Origin: Laspinema olomoucense D3b
GTDB taxonomy: Bacteria > Cyanobacteriota > Cyanobacteriia > Cyanobacteriales > Laspinemataceae
Reading direction: 5' to 3'
NCBI RefSeq assembly: GCF_025370785.1
Contig: NZ_JAMXFA010000012.1
Coordinates: 99,437-163,436, forward strand
DNA length: 64,000 bases
Shown here: one piece after another, positions 36,397 to 45,600 of the stretch
Layout of the letters: every line of letters starts with the position of its first letter
Position numbering within the stretch: position 1 is the stretch's first letter
Translations under genes and position numbers: made by a program
Notes under the pieces: generated by a model
Told to the model about the DNA's origin: nothing
Database searches by the model: none
The model's input: the letters and a program-made list of their open reading frames with translations, nothing else

Positions 36397-38670
36397 AAGA
36401 CTCTCCAGTAAAGTATTCAGGGGTTCACAAATGTCACTCCAGATTTGTTCCCATTTGGGATTCTCTTTTTCTCGCAAAATCCATCGCAATAAAACGTAGT
36501 AAAGGCTAAAGGGTTGGGATGTTGCCCGCGCTAAATCATACAGGCAATCATCCCGCTTTTTAGGGCTGGCAACGGCTAAAACCAGCGGTCCAAGACATCG
36601 CAGTCTGTCCCGAATTTTGGTGGCATCTTCCCGACTATACTGCCCTGTTTCTAGTAACGGGATGAGGGAGGTGGGAATTCCTTCGACTTTGCCATAAACC
36701 TCTACAGAAGGTTCTATTTCCAAATGAGAGCTGACAATAAATGGAAATCCAACTTCTAAGGATAAAGACAGTTCTAATGCCAACCACAATGACTTAAGCA
36801 GCGCTACAGAAACATTGGTATCCCCCCATAATAAAGGAATTAGGACGTTGCCATTAATAAAATCCGAGCGTTGAGGAAAGGCAAATCCTACAACTTTGCT
36901 AGATTTGAACTCTAAGCTGTTATCCCGATAAAGTTGCCGTTCATCAACTTGAATCGGTCCACCTTCTAAATTAATTCGGGCTTTATCCCGTAAGAAATCG
37001 CTCCAAATTCGCCGTAGTTCTGGAGAAGAACCGGAAGGCAGGAGGAAGTGTAAGTACATCGGTTCATGTTTACTACCTGCCGGAAACTGTCCCCCGATCG
37101 CAACTAACTGATAGGCTAATGCTTCAATAGAATCCGCGTACCGAGTCGGTTCCGCACTCATTCCACCGGGAATCCGATTAGAAAACATCTGCACTTTGGT
37201 TCCCGGTGGCATATTTGGAGACCGCAGTTTTTCAGTGTTAGCTGATGTATAACCGAGAGAAGACCGCTCTTTGGGAGGGGTCGTAATGTAATCGGTCAAG
37301 GCATCAAATCCATTTAGCAACGAGGGAACAGGTAGGTTCAACAGTTGCTCGACTGCTGTGCGAATTTCTGGAGCAATCGTTGAATCCTCTGAGCCATCGC
37401 TTCCGCTCTCACTTTCTTTTCTTCTTTGGAGGGAGTCCCGCAAGGCTGCTTCGATTCCTTCGCGGCCTTTTGTAACCACTTTGGCGGCAAACAAAGGACG
37501 CGCATACTGCGGGTCAAAGGGTTCGATCGCCGCCCGATGAACCGGAGAAATCCCCACCAGTGTGGCAATTAAATCCCAAACTTCTTGGGTACTCGGTTGC
37601 GGCTGAAGGCTGCGATAACTTAAATAAACCGCTTTTAATCCCTCTGCGATCGCAAATTCTTCGGGGTTACTCACGGGGACTAATCCCACCGATTCCGCCT
37701 CTACTAAGGCCGTTGTACCGGCTTTTTGTCCCCATTTGGCAATATCCTGCTCAATTTTACTGGCTTTAAAGCCTCCTTTCTTTTTTTCTAAAAACCCGAA
37801 GGCGATCGCCACCACTTCATCAATATCTTGGTTGATAGCTTGCGGAGAAATTTTAATTCCATCCTTGGTGGGATTAACCAGTTGCTCGATATTTTTCCCG
37901 AAAACTTCATTAATCTTAGATTGCCACCGTGCTGCTATTTTTGAGATTAAATCTCCTTCCGGCCAACTGACCCCCTCAAACAAAACTCCATCAGGGAAAA
38001 TCGCCAAGGGAGTCAATCCCTCTTTAATTAAAATTTCCTCTACGGCATTCAGCAGTAAAGCCGTGATGTATCCCTGATCCTTTGAGACTCTCACTTGGTA
38101 AAGCAAACAGGTCCGGTCAAAAGCTACAGTGAGTTCCGTTTGTAATTTCTGAATCCGCTTTTGTTCAGGAATTCCTAAATCAAATAAATCGGCGGCTCTT
38201 AACATCGCCACCCAGGATTCCATCTCGTCCGGTTCCGGGGAAAAAATCATGCCATCGCTGACCCCGTGCCCCGAGTGCCTTTCGATGAGACGGCGAGCCA
38301 GTTCCAGTGAGTCTTCTCCCTGCACCAGAGACTGGACACAGGCTTCCTGAAGCTGCTGTTCCAGAAATGCCCGATCTCTCGCCAACTGTTTCACCTTACG
38401 ACCGGAAGCATCGCCGAGTTTGTTGAGGTCGTGAACCGCTGCGCTTGCCAGGAGAATTTCCCGGATCCGGTCCGGGACTCCGGCTTGGCGGCTGACTGTC
38501 AAGATAAACTGACAAGCTGAATCCAAATGTTCTGCCAAAGTGGTTCCGGTTCTGACTCCGTACTGCTGATGCTTGCCATGAAGTTGGTACAGTACCGGGC
38601 GAATATCGCTAAAGTAGCGCTCCTCCAAACTTTTGGGTGGGCCTTTCAAGAGTCGAAGACGTTGCGACAT
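35950..38670 (-). CDS. cas10d: Type I-D large subunit Cas10d with N-terminal HD nuclease domain
   Basis: A 906-residue large subunit, first gene of the cas operon. The N-terminal HD domain holds His48 (TLAEHLDSA), His80-Asp81 (SAAVHDLNKLGD) and the ERHSGHGVS histidines, the nuclease that degrades DNA in type I-D. The middle lacks the GGDD cyclase motif of type III Cas10. The C-terminal about 150 residues are helical and can also be made separately as Cas11d from an internal start at 36396. I chose the ATG at 38670, which has GAGGT 8 nt upstream, over the one 7 codons earlier. A WYL regulator is divergent, 74 bp away. Confidence 0.94.
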   Translation of the reverse strand: MSQRLRLLKGPPKSLEERYFSDIRPVLYQLHGKHQQYGVRTGTTLAEHLDSACQFILTVSRQAGVPDRIREILLASAAVHDLNKLGDASGRKVKQLARDRAFLEQQLQEACVQSLVQGEDSLELARRLIERHSGHGVSDGMIFSPEPDEMESWVAMLRAADLFDLGIPEQKRIQKLQTELTVAFDRTCLLYQVRVSKDQGYITALLLNAVEEILIKEGLTPLAIFPDGVLFEGVSWPEGDLISKIAARWQSKINEVFGKNIEQLVNPTKDGIKISPQAINQDIDEVVAIAFGFLEKKKGGFKASKIEQDIAKWGQKAGTTALVEAESVGLVPVSNPEEFAIAEGLKAVYLSYRSLQPQPSTQEVWDLIATLVGISPVHRAAIEPFDPQYARPLFAAKVVTKGREGIEAALRDSLQRRKESESGSDGSEDSTIAPEIRTAVEQLLNLPVPSLLNGFDALTDYITTPPKERSSLGYTSANTEKLRSPNMPPGTKVQMFSNRIPGGMSAEPTRYADSIEALAYQLVAIGGQFPAGSKHEPMYLHFLLPSGSSPELRRIWSDFLRDKARINLEGGPIQVDERQLYRDNSLEFKSSKVVGFAFPQRSDFINGNVLIPLLWGDTNVSVALLKSLWLALELSLSLEVGFPFIVSSHLEIEPSVEVYGKVEGIPTSLIPLLETGQYSREDATKIRDRLRCLGPLVLAVASPKKRDDCLYDLARATSQPFSLYYVLLRWILREKENPKWEQIWSDICEPLNTLLESLMPDDNHILTQYLKQAAQLAVAGTIWASYKRTSSIEPFGNFIAAIRSQKPYMDLDLVFAALVQNYHTRLDRIVGRRTGYKVGATKFEQIKKYYQVLRQLYEEVYQGRAERLTADQKTLESAYFFFLQEERNKVKAESENSDIEVTETVE

Positions 38671-38744
38671 AAGATTCGACCTCGTGTTCAATTACAATAG
38701 CTACTATGGCATAATAAATTTAAAAGTGCAAGTGTATTTTATAA
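38671..38744. promoter_or_regulatory. Divergent promoter region of cas operon and WYL regulator
   Basis: A 74-bp AT-rich gap between divergent starts. On the + strand TTACAA (38692-38697) and TAAATT (38715-38720) are 17 bp apart and could be -35/-10 for the regulator. On the minus strand TTTATT and TGTAAT are 16 bp apart. No clear operator palindrome was found. Tentative. Confidence 0.35.
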
Positions 38745-39611
38745 ATGATCCGAAAGAAAGACACAATTACACTGTCAATTCCCCCAGGGACCAAGGAACG
38801 ACTGGAAGAAATCGCCGATGCATTGAAGGTGCGGTGGGGCGATCGCGGGAGTATCTCGGGGTTGCTGACGGCGATCGCACAGGGAAAATTTCAACTGGGA
38901 CAGCCCCTGAACCTGACGAGCGCCCAGGTTCAAGCCCTCCAGCAAGCCCAGCGCCTCCTGATTGATACGGGCCATATCCCCCAAGCTCAAACCCTGACGA
39001 GTCTACTCTTAGATCGCGGGAATTTAGAAGCCCCCCTGCGTCTGGCCCTTCAGCAATTGGCCACTCAACCTAATGAGACATGGCGTCGGCAGGTGGAAGA
39101 GCATATCCAGAACCGGCAACCGTTTCGGGTGTTTTATCGGAACGCTCAAGAGAGTGACTTGGTTTATACCGTGCGTTGTGCAGAACTCCCCTTTCGCGAA
39201 AAGCGGTTTTATTTGGAAATCTGGTGCGAGGAGACCGAAGACATCAAAAACACGGACTTTCCCGAACTCATCCATAATCGCTGCCTGCGCCTGGACCGGA
39301 TTAGAGAGATTCAACCGATCGCCGGGGAATGGCGAAATGGCCTCGACTTTATTGAAGTGTACTTGCACTTTTGTGGGGGCTTGGTCAAAGCCTATGAAAG
39401 CAAAGACAGTGACATCAGCAATGAGGTGATTGGCGAGGTGCGCCAAGTGGTCCGTCGGGTTTCAAATCCATTCTGGTTGATTCGAGAAATCCTCCCTTAT
39501 GGAAAAAAATGCCAAGTGGTGGCTCCCCAAGCCATCCGCGATCGGGTTAAGGAAGAAATTCATGCTATCTATCAACGTTATCTGGAACCGGATACTCTGC
39601 CGCACTCCTAA
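38745..39611 (+). CDS. WYL-domain transcriptional regulator of the CRISPR locus
   Basis: A 288-residue regulator. The N-terminus (TITLSIPPGTKERLEEIADAL) looks like a ribbon-helix-helix-type DNA-binding segment. The central part (about 115-215) is a WYL domain (PFRVFYRNAQESDLVYTVRC, FYLEIWCEETED), a ligand-sensing Sm-like fold. A C-terminal WCX-like part follows. In Synechocystis, a WYL protein encoded beside the type I-D locus (sll7009) represses crRNA accumulation. The divergent arrangement with cas10d, 74 bp apart, suggests the same role here. Confidence 0.85.
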   Translation: MIRKKDTITLSIPPGTKERLEEIADALKVRWGDRGSISGLLTAIAQGKFQLGQPLNLTSAQVQALQQAQRLLIDTGHIPQAQTLTSLLLDRGNLEAPLRLALQQLATQPNETWRRQVEEHIQNRQPFRVFYRNAQESDLVYTVRCAELPFREKRFYLEIWCEETEDIKNTDFPELIHNRCLRLDRIREIQPIAGEWRNGLDFIEVYLHFCGGLVKAYESKDSDISNEVIGEVRQVVRRVSNPFWLIREILPYGKKCQVVAPQAIRDRVKEEIHAIYQRYLEPDTLPHS

Positions 39612-39703
39612 CGGATCCAGCTAGGCTTTTAATCCCAGTGACAAGAAACCGAATTTCTGTCGGGCTTTGCAGCAAATCCAGACAGAAACCCAGTTTCTCT
39701 TCC
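39612..39703. repeat. GAAACC / GTTTCT dispersed repeat
   Basis: Contains AGAAACCGAATTTCT (39647-39661) and GAAACCCAGTTTCT (39685-39698), two related imperfect palindromes. Similar GAAACCGGGTTTC units occur near 14895 and 40850. Confidence 0.5.
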
Positions 39704-40168
39704 CTATCCTGAACTATCCCCGATGCTTTCCTCTAAGGATTCTAAATAAGTGACAATTTCCTGGACATAAAGCGGATAAAATTCTAAAGTATCTTGAATC
39801 GATCTAAAAACGAGACGACTATCAATTTTGAGATAGTGATGAGCTAATACGTTGCGAAAGCCGCCGGATCTGGCGAGGTTTTCGGCTAATTTTACGGAAA
39901 TTACCCCGCTGTTACCCATTTGTAAAAACGTTTCTTCATTTTTGAGGCTGTCGGGCGATTGTCCGGATTTTAAAATATGTCGGTTGATGTCAATCGCAGC
40001 CTGAATCAGGATTTCCAAAATTCTCTCTGCCAATAATTGATGACGAACATTTGCCAAATATTCACTGAGTTCCATACTTTTAAAATCTCGGAGTATTTCC
40101 AGATATTCAGAAATCAAGCGAATTCGGCTACTGACTACGACTGGCTCGATAGAACTCATGCTCTCCAC
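39704..40168 (-). CDS. hepT: HepT-family toxin (HEPN, DUF86 RNase)
   Basis: A 154-residue helical HEPN-fold protein. The RX4HXY motif of the HepT/DUF86 family is present as RNVLAHHY (Arg105, His110, Tyr112). Known HepT toxins are RNases or translation inhibitors that are neutralised when the partner MntA adds AMP to the Tyr of this motif. It overlaps the upstream mntA gene by 13 bp, which fits one operon. The pair lies directly downstream of the CRISPR WYL regulator, converging on it. Confidence 0.9.
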   Translation of the reverse strand: MESMSSIEPVVVSSRIRLISEYLEILRDFKSMELSEYLANVRHQLLAERILEILIQAAIDINRHILKSGQSPDSLKNEETFLQMGNSGVISVKLAENLARSGGFRNVLAHHYLKIDSRLVFRSIQDTLEFYPLYVQEIVTYLESLEESIGDSSG

Positions 40169-40602
40169 CTCTTCAAAAACTGATGAACTGTTGTTAAATT
40201 CTCATGATGTATTTTTTGAAGGTCGGATTTGTTAAGTAAGGCTCGATTGCAAAACTGCTCAAACTCTCCTGCCTCCCGCTCATATACTAGCTTTCCATCC
40301 CGAGCCACAAAATGAGAGATCAGCGCCCCAGCTCGATTGAGTTCGACGATATCTAGTTTATCGGTATAAATCCCCAATAATTCACTGAGAAAATTAGAAA
40401 CCTCAAGGGTTGAATCAAAATTGTCATTTAGTCTGTCTTTTGTCAATTTAGCATCATATAAAACAGCCAAATCCCAGTCACTCTGGGTGTTAAAATCTCC
40501 TCTAGCTCTTGACCCAAATAAAATCAGCAGTTTGAGTTCAGGAATCTTGCTGTGCAGTTGTGGAGCAACGGTTGAGAGTTTGGTGAGGGGAGGTTCATTC
40601 AT
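40156..40602 (-). CDS. mntA: MntA-family nucleotidyltransferase antitoxin
   Basis: A 148-residue minimal nucleotidyltransferase. The GSX10DXD active-site motif is complete: LFGSRARGDFNTQSDWDLAV, with Gly30-Ser31 and Asp42/Asp44; a later acidic residue in DKLDIVELN may complete the metal site. In the type VII MntA/HepT system it AMPylates the HepT toxin. Here it is the first gene of a two-gene operon with a 13-bp overlap into hepT. The closeness of both conserved motifs makes a working pair likely. Confidence 0.9.
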   Translation of the reverse strand: MNEPPLTKLSTVAPQLHSKIPELKLLILFGSRARGDFNTQSDWDLAVLYDAKLTKDRLNDNFDSTLEVSNFLSELLGIYTDKLDIVELNRAGALISHFVARDGKLVYEREAGEFEQFCNRALLNKSDLQKIHHENLTTVHQFLKRWRA

Positions 40603-41075
40603 AGTTATTAATACTATTTAGATTTGAATTGATGAATTTTCTATGATTCTACAATTAAAGCGTCTAAAACTAACCCCCCTTTGCTTTTGAACCCGGGGAT
40701 TAGGGGATGCAAACATCTCTCAGAGGGGTGGAGGCAGCAAGAAGGGTCTTCTGGGGCGATCGCCTTAATCCACCTCAAGGGTCTCCCAGGCAGAAGATTT
40801 GCCACCCGAGGCCCCGTGACCTGAATATCCGATGAGTTCACGGGGACCTGAAACCGGGTTTCGGGCTTAAATTAGTGCAAGATCGGCCCAGATTTTTTCC
40901 CGAACCCCGGTTTCTAACCGTTACAGGACCGATGTTTAAGGAATTGCACCCTCACCCCTGTAGCCGTGGGGTGCTTGTGTTGATTTCGTGAAACCGGCAC
41001 TTGCCAAAATTGACTCCTTGCTGCTAATCAATGAAAGCAGAGATAAAATTAAGTTTTGTAACGTAAGGAGTAAAA
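40603..41075. other. Intergenic region upstream of glgA
   Basis: About 470 bp without a supported gene. It includes a GAAACCGGGTTTC palindrome near 40851-40863 and a second partial copy near 40900-40915, one HIP1 site near 40757 and, at the right end, the Shine-Dalgarno TAAGGAG of glgA. The glgA promoter must lie here but cannot be fixed. Confidence 0.5.
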
Positions 41076-42551
41076 ATGTACATCGTACAGATTGCCTCGG
41101 AATGCGCCCCCGTGATTAAAGCGGGCGGATTGGGGGACGTGGTTTATGGTTTAAGCCGAGAATTGGAGAATCGGGGCCATACGGTGGAACTGATTCTGCC
41201 CAAATATGATTGTATGCGCTATGACCATATTTGGGGCCTTCATGATGCCTATAAGGACTTGTTCGTGCCTTGGTATGGGGGGGCGGTTCACTGTTCGGTC
41301 TATTGTGGATGGGTCCACGGGCGGGTTTGCTTCTTTATTGAACCCCACTGCGAGGATAATTTCTTTAACCGGGGTTGTTACTACGGTTGTAGTGATGATA
41401 ATATGCGCTTTGCGTTCTTTAGCAAAGCAGCTTTAGAGTTTCTCCTCAGAAGTAATAAGCGACCCGATATCATTCATTGTCATGACTGGCAAACGGGTTT
41501 AGTTCCGGTTCTGTTGTACGAAATCTACAAGTATAATGGGATGTGGAATCAGCGGGTTTGTTACACGATTCATAACTTTAAACATCAAGGGATGGCAGGT
41601 TCAGAGGTACTTAGAGCAACGGGTCTGAATCAAGATGCCTATTACTTCCAATACGATCGCCTCCGAGATAATTTCAATCCCTTTGCTATAAACCTCATGA
41701 AAGGCGGCATCGTTTATTCCAATGCGGTGACGACGGTTTCCCCTCACCATGCTTGGGAAGCCCATTACACGGAGGTGGGTTCCGGATTGGGTCATACCTT
41801 ACATTTACATCAGGATAAGTTTACCGGGGTTCTGAATGGGATTGACTATGATTTCTGGAATCCGGAAATAGACCGCTACATTCCCTGTCATTACAGTATT
41901 GATGATTTTGAAGGCAAGCAGCAAGCGAAAAAAGCCCTGCGATCGCATTTATTGCTGCAAGATGAAGATAAGCCAATTGTCGCCTATATTGGACGACTTG
42001 ACCAACAAAAAGGTGTACATCTCGTTCACCACGCCATGTACTATGCCCTGAGTAAAGGCGCGCAGTTTGTCCTTCTGGGTTCAGCAACGGAACCGGCCAT
42101 TAATGACCATTTCTGGCATGAGAAACAGTTCTTAAATGATAACCCCGACTGTCATTTGGAGTTGGGCTTTAATGAAGAGTTATCCCATTTAATCTATGCC
42201 GGGTCAGATATGATTCTGGTTCCCAGTAATTATGAACCCTGTGGGTTAACGCAAATGATTGGATTGAAATATGGCACGGTTCCCATTGTGCGCGGGGTTG
42301 GGGGATTAGTGAATACGGTCTTTGACCGCGATTATGACCAGAATAAGCCCCCGGCAAAACGGAATGGCTATGTGTTTTATGAAACGGATAATGATGCGGT
42401 GGAGTCAGCCCTGGGTCGGGCGATCGATTTATGGTATGAGTTTCCGAAAGAGTTTCAACAATTAGCGATTCAGGGTATGGAATATGATTACTCCTGGAAT
42501 TATCCTGGGAAAAATTATGTAGAGATCTACGAATCCATCCGGCATACATAA
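41076..42551 (+). CDS. glgA: Glycogen synthase (GT5, GlgA type)
   Basis: A 491-residue GT-B glycosyltransferase that extends alpha-1,4-glucan using ADP-glucose. The N-terminal ADP-glucose-binding motif KAGGLGDVVYGLSREL starts at Lys15. The C-terminal catalytic region has VAYIGRLDQQKGVHL and the VPSNYEPCGLTQMIGLKYGTVP motif with the catalytic Glu. TAAGGAG lies upstream of the ATG at good spacing. Cyanobacteria often hold two glgA forms; this one, beginning MYIVQIASECAPVIKAGG, looks like the GlgA2-type, but I cannot be certain. It ends at a strong hairpin shared with the convergent tamB-like gene. Confidence 0.94.
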   Translation: MYIVQIASECAPVIKAGGLGDVVYGLSRELENRGHTVELILPKYDCMRYDHIWGLHDAYKDLFVPWYGGAVHCSVYCGWVHGRVCFFIEPHCEDNFFNRGCYYGCSDDNMRFAFFSKAALEFLLRSNKRPDIIHCHDWQTGLVPVLLYEIYKYNGMWNQRVCYTIHNFKHQGMAGSEVLRATGLNQDAYYFQYDRLRDNFNPFAINLMKGGIVYSNAVTTVSPHHAWEAHYTEVGSGLGHTLHLHQDKFTGVLNGIDYDFWNPEIDRYIPCHYSIDDFEGKQQAKKALRSHLLLQDEDKPIVAYIGRLDQQKGVHLVHHAMYYALSKGAQFVLLGSATEPAINDHFWHEKQFLNDNPDCHLELGFNEELSHLIYAGSDMILVPSNYEPCGLTQMIGLKYGTVPIVRGVGGLVNTVFDRDYDQNKPPAKRNGYVFYETDNDAVESALGRAIDLWYEFPKEFQQLAIQGMEYDYSWNYPGKNYVEIYESIRHT

Positions 42552-42595
42552 TCCGGGTAAATTAGGCAAAGTAAAGGACGCGCCACCAACCGCTT

Positions 42596-42654
42596 ATACC
42601 GATATCGAGGCCAGTAGAACTTGATGTTTTATGGCCCGATATCGGTATTTTTTT
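42596..42654. terminator. Strong terminator after glgA
   Basis: A 12-bp perfect stem (ATACCGATATCG / CGATATCGGTAT), extended by GGCC / GGCC after one unpaired base, with a 22-nt loop, followed by a run of T. It lies between convergent glgA and tamB and may act on both. Confidence 0.85.
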
Positions 42655-42671
42655 AAAGTGTTAGGCTTTTC

Positions 42672-45600
42672 TTAAAACCTGCCTTCAAATTCAAAGAGGG
42701 CGCGATTGTTATTATCAAAATCGGTGGAACCGCGTAATATTATTTGGTCGTTGATGCGGTAGCGAATACTGAATTGAGTGGGACTGTCATCAATTAAGAT
42801 GCGTTCAAGGGAAGCGGATAAGTTGCGGGTGATATCCACTCCAGCTTCTACTTCCAAGGCAAAGCGATCGCCGCTGCGTTCATCAACTAAGGCGGGTCCG
42901 ACGCGAAATTCACTGAGTCCTAATGCATCGCCGATCGCATCTTGGACGTCTCCCAGGAGGGTTGTTCCAGCAATATTAGCGAGGGCTAAGGTGGGATTTC
43001 CTTGTCCAAAGGTATTGATAAATCCACCGCCGATTAATCCCACAATTTCTTGTTCGGTTCTTCCCGGTTCGCTGGTGAGTTCTAAGTTGTCGTTTAACTG
43101 CGATGCCAACCCATCAACCCGGGCTAATACGCGCACGCTTCTGACTCTACCCACGTTGGTATCGATCGCCTCATTGACTTCAGAGGATGAGGCGACGTTG
43201 ACTAAATTTCCCCGGACTTCTGGGACAGTTGCCATTAATCGGACATCGATATAGGGATCTAAGGTTCCGTTAAAGATGGCAACATTATCATACCCCCGCA
43301 TTAACCTAAATTGGGTCGTAAATAAGTTAATTTCTCCCCGTTCTAAAGTAATAGTTCCCCGAGGACGTAAGTCTTCTAAATATCCATTAATGGTTAAATC
43401 CCCTACGACTAAAAAGCTCAACAGGGGAGGGCTTTCAACTTGTAAATTTTTACCCAAAACGACTCGCAACTCATTAAATTCAAAGCCCGGTTCTGCCTCG
43501 GTTTCCGTTGTAGTTGTCCCTGTGGTAGTTGTCCCTGTGGTTGCAGTTGCTTGCGATTCTTCGTTAGGGAGTAGCACTTGTCCATTAGAGAGGACAATTT
43601 CACCGCCAATTTGGGGTTCTAAGGCGGTCCCTGTAATCAGAACTTTACCCTGAACTCCCCCTTGATATAATTCTTCAAAATTGACGCTGAGTTCCTTTAA
43701 AGAAACCGTCAGGGGATTGTTAGCAACTTGGGTATCAATGCCACTCAGGGGAACGGATATGGGCAGGATTCCGGCGGCAACAATAGTGCCGTTGCTGAAG
43801 ACGCCTTGAATACCTTCTACAATGATGCGATCGGTCTCAAATCGGGCGGTTCCGGTAACATTGGTAAGGGGTTCGGGTAAGGCTGCGGAGTTAATAGTAG
43901 CCTTTTCAAGAATGGCTTCACCCTGGGCCACCAAATCTTCTATTTCACCTGTTTCTACGTTAAGATTTCCCAGGGCTTGGAAGCTCACTCGGCCTATTCC
44001 ATCCACCCACTCTACCTGTTGTTCTGACAGAATATTCACCAGGGTTAATCCTTCATTCTGGATATCCACATCGAGACTAATCTCGTTATTCCCGGGCCCC
44101 GGGGGGATGGGGACACTGGCGTTGATTTGGAAGGTTTCCGGGGCGATGCTGCTGAAATTGAGTCGGGAATTACTAAAGCTAAATCCACCCTGGACGGAAG
44201 GAATATCTTCCCCATTAATTGTCCCATCGATTAAGGAAACTTCTCCGATCGCCTGGGGATTTTCCACAGTTCCGGCTAGGTTGGCTCGCACATTAATTAA
44301 TCCATCAACCTCCAAGTTAGGAGGAAGTTCTACAAAATCCTGAATCAAATAAGCCGGTAACTGTTCAACCCGCAACTGCCCGGACTGGGTTTCTCCTCCC
44401 AGGGTACCCGTAAAGGCGATCGTGCTGCCTTCGGCTTCGATTCGCAAGGGCAAGAAAGTGACCGCACCTTCAGCAACATTTCCCCGGATTCGGACTCGAT
44501 TAATATCTAACGTGCGACCCTCCTGACGGACGACTTCTCCCCGGAGAATTGCCGGATAGGGAGTTTGGGTAAACCAAGTTAAATTTTCTCCTTGGATATC
44601 AAACCCGCCCTCAACTCCCGTTTCTACAGAACCGGCGAACGTAATTTCACCGCCGAGAGTGCCTCGGATATCCACTCGTTCCGGGATGCCTGGAGCTTGC
44701 TGTTCCCGGGCATTGATTTGCACAAGCTGACTAATCTCCGAAAAGCGCCGCAGTTGGGCAATCAGGGAGGTGTCGGCGACTCCCACATCTAAGGGTTGAA
44801 CCGTTTCCGGAGTGGCATATTCGGGGGGTTTCAATCCCCGTTGTAAGTCAGCGACAGTAAAGATTTGCAGGGTTTGGAGGATATCCTCGGCTTGACCCCG
44901 GGCAATCTCGATTCGCCCTTCAAAATTCGGGTCCTCATCCAAGACAGCCTTCGCTTGGATTAAATATTCACTCTGTCCAAACCGTACCGCCCCACCATTT
45001 AAGACACCGACGCCATCGGCAAAGGAAATCTCACCAACGATTTCGTTAAACTGGATCAGTCCAATGCGGGGTTTGCGGATTTCCAGTTGTGCAGCCGCTG
45101 CCTGGGTGTCTAAATTAAATTGACCCTGGGTGAAGAGTAAACCCGCCACGGGTCCTTGTTCTGGAGGAACAAAGGCGTTGAGAATAGCCAAGGGAAATTG
45201 TGAGATTTCAAAATTGAGGAGATTGCCGTTATCAATTGTACCTTCTGCTATGGCTTCTCCAGCTTTCACTAAAAAAGATTCCGGGAAAAAGTTTTCATCC
45301 AAAGCGACAGAAATGGCATCCTGAGTTCCCTCGATCGCGATTTGTACCCCATCAGAATTGACCCGAATCGGTCCGGTTAAGACGGGTTCAAATTCTAAGG
45401 TAGCCAGGGCAAATTGGTCTAGTCGCACATCCCCAATAACATTGATATCAAAAGGTAAGGGTTGGGGAGACTGGGGCGCAGTTCCGGTAATTTGTCCAGC
45501 AAAATTCACCATTCCAGCAACAAAGGGCGGCAGGGGTTCCCCGGTTGCGGTTTGCGCCGGGAGACTGGCAACGGGTAGGGGTAATCCCGCTAGATTAAAG

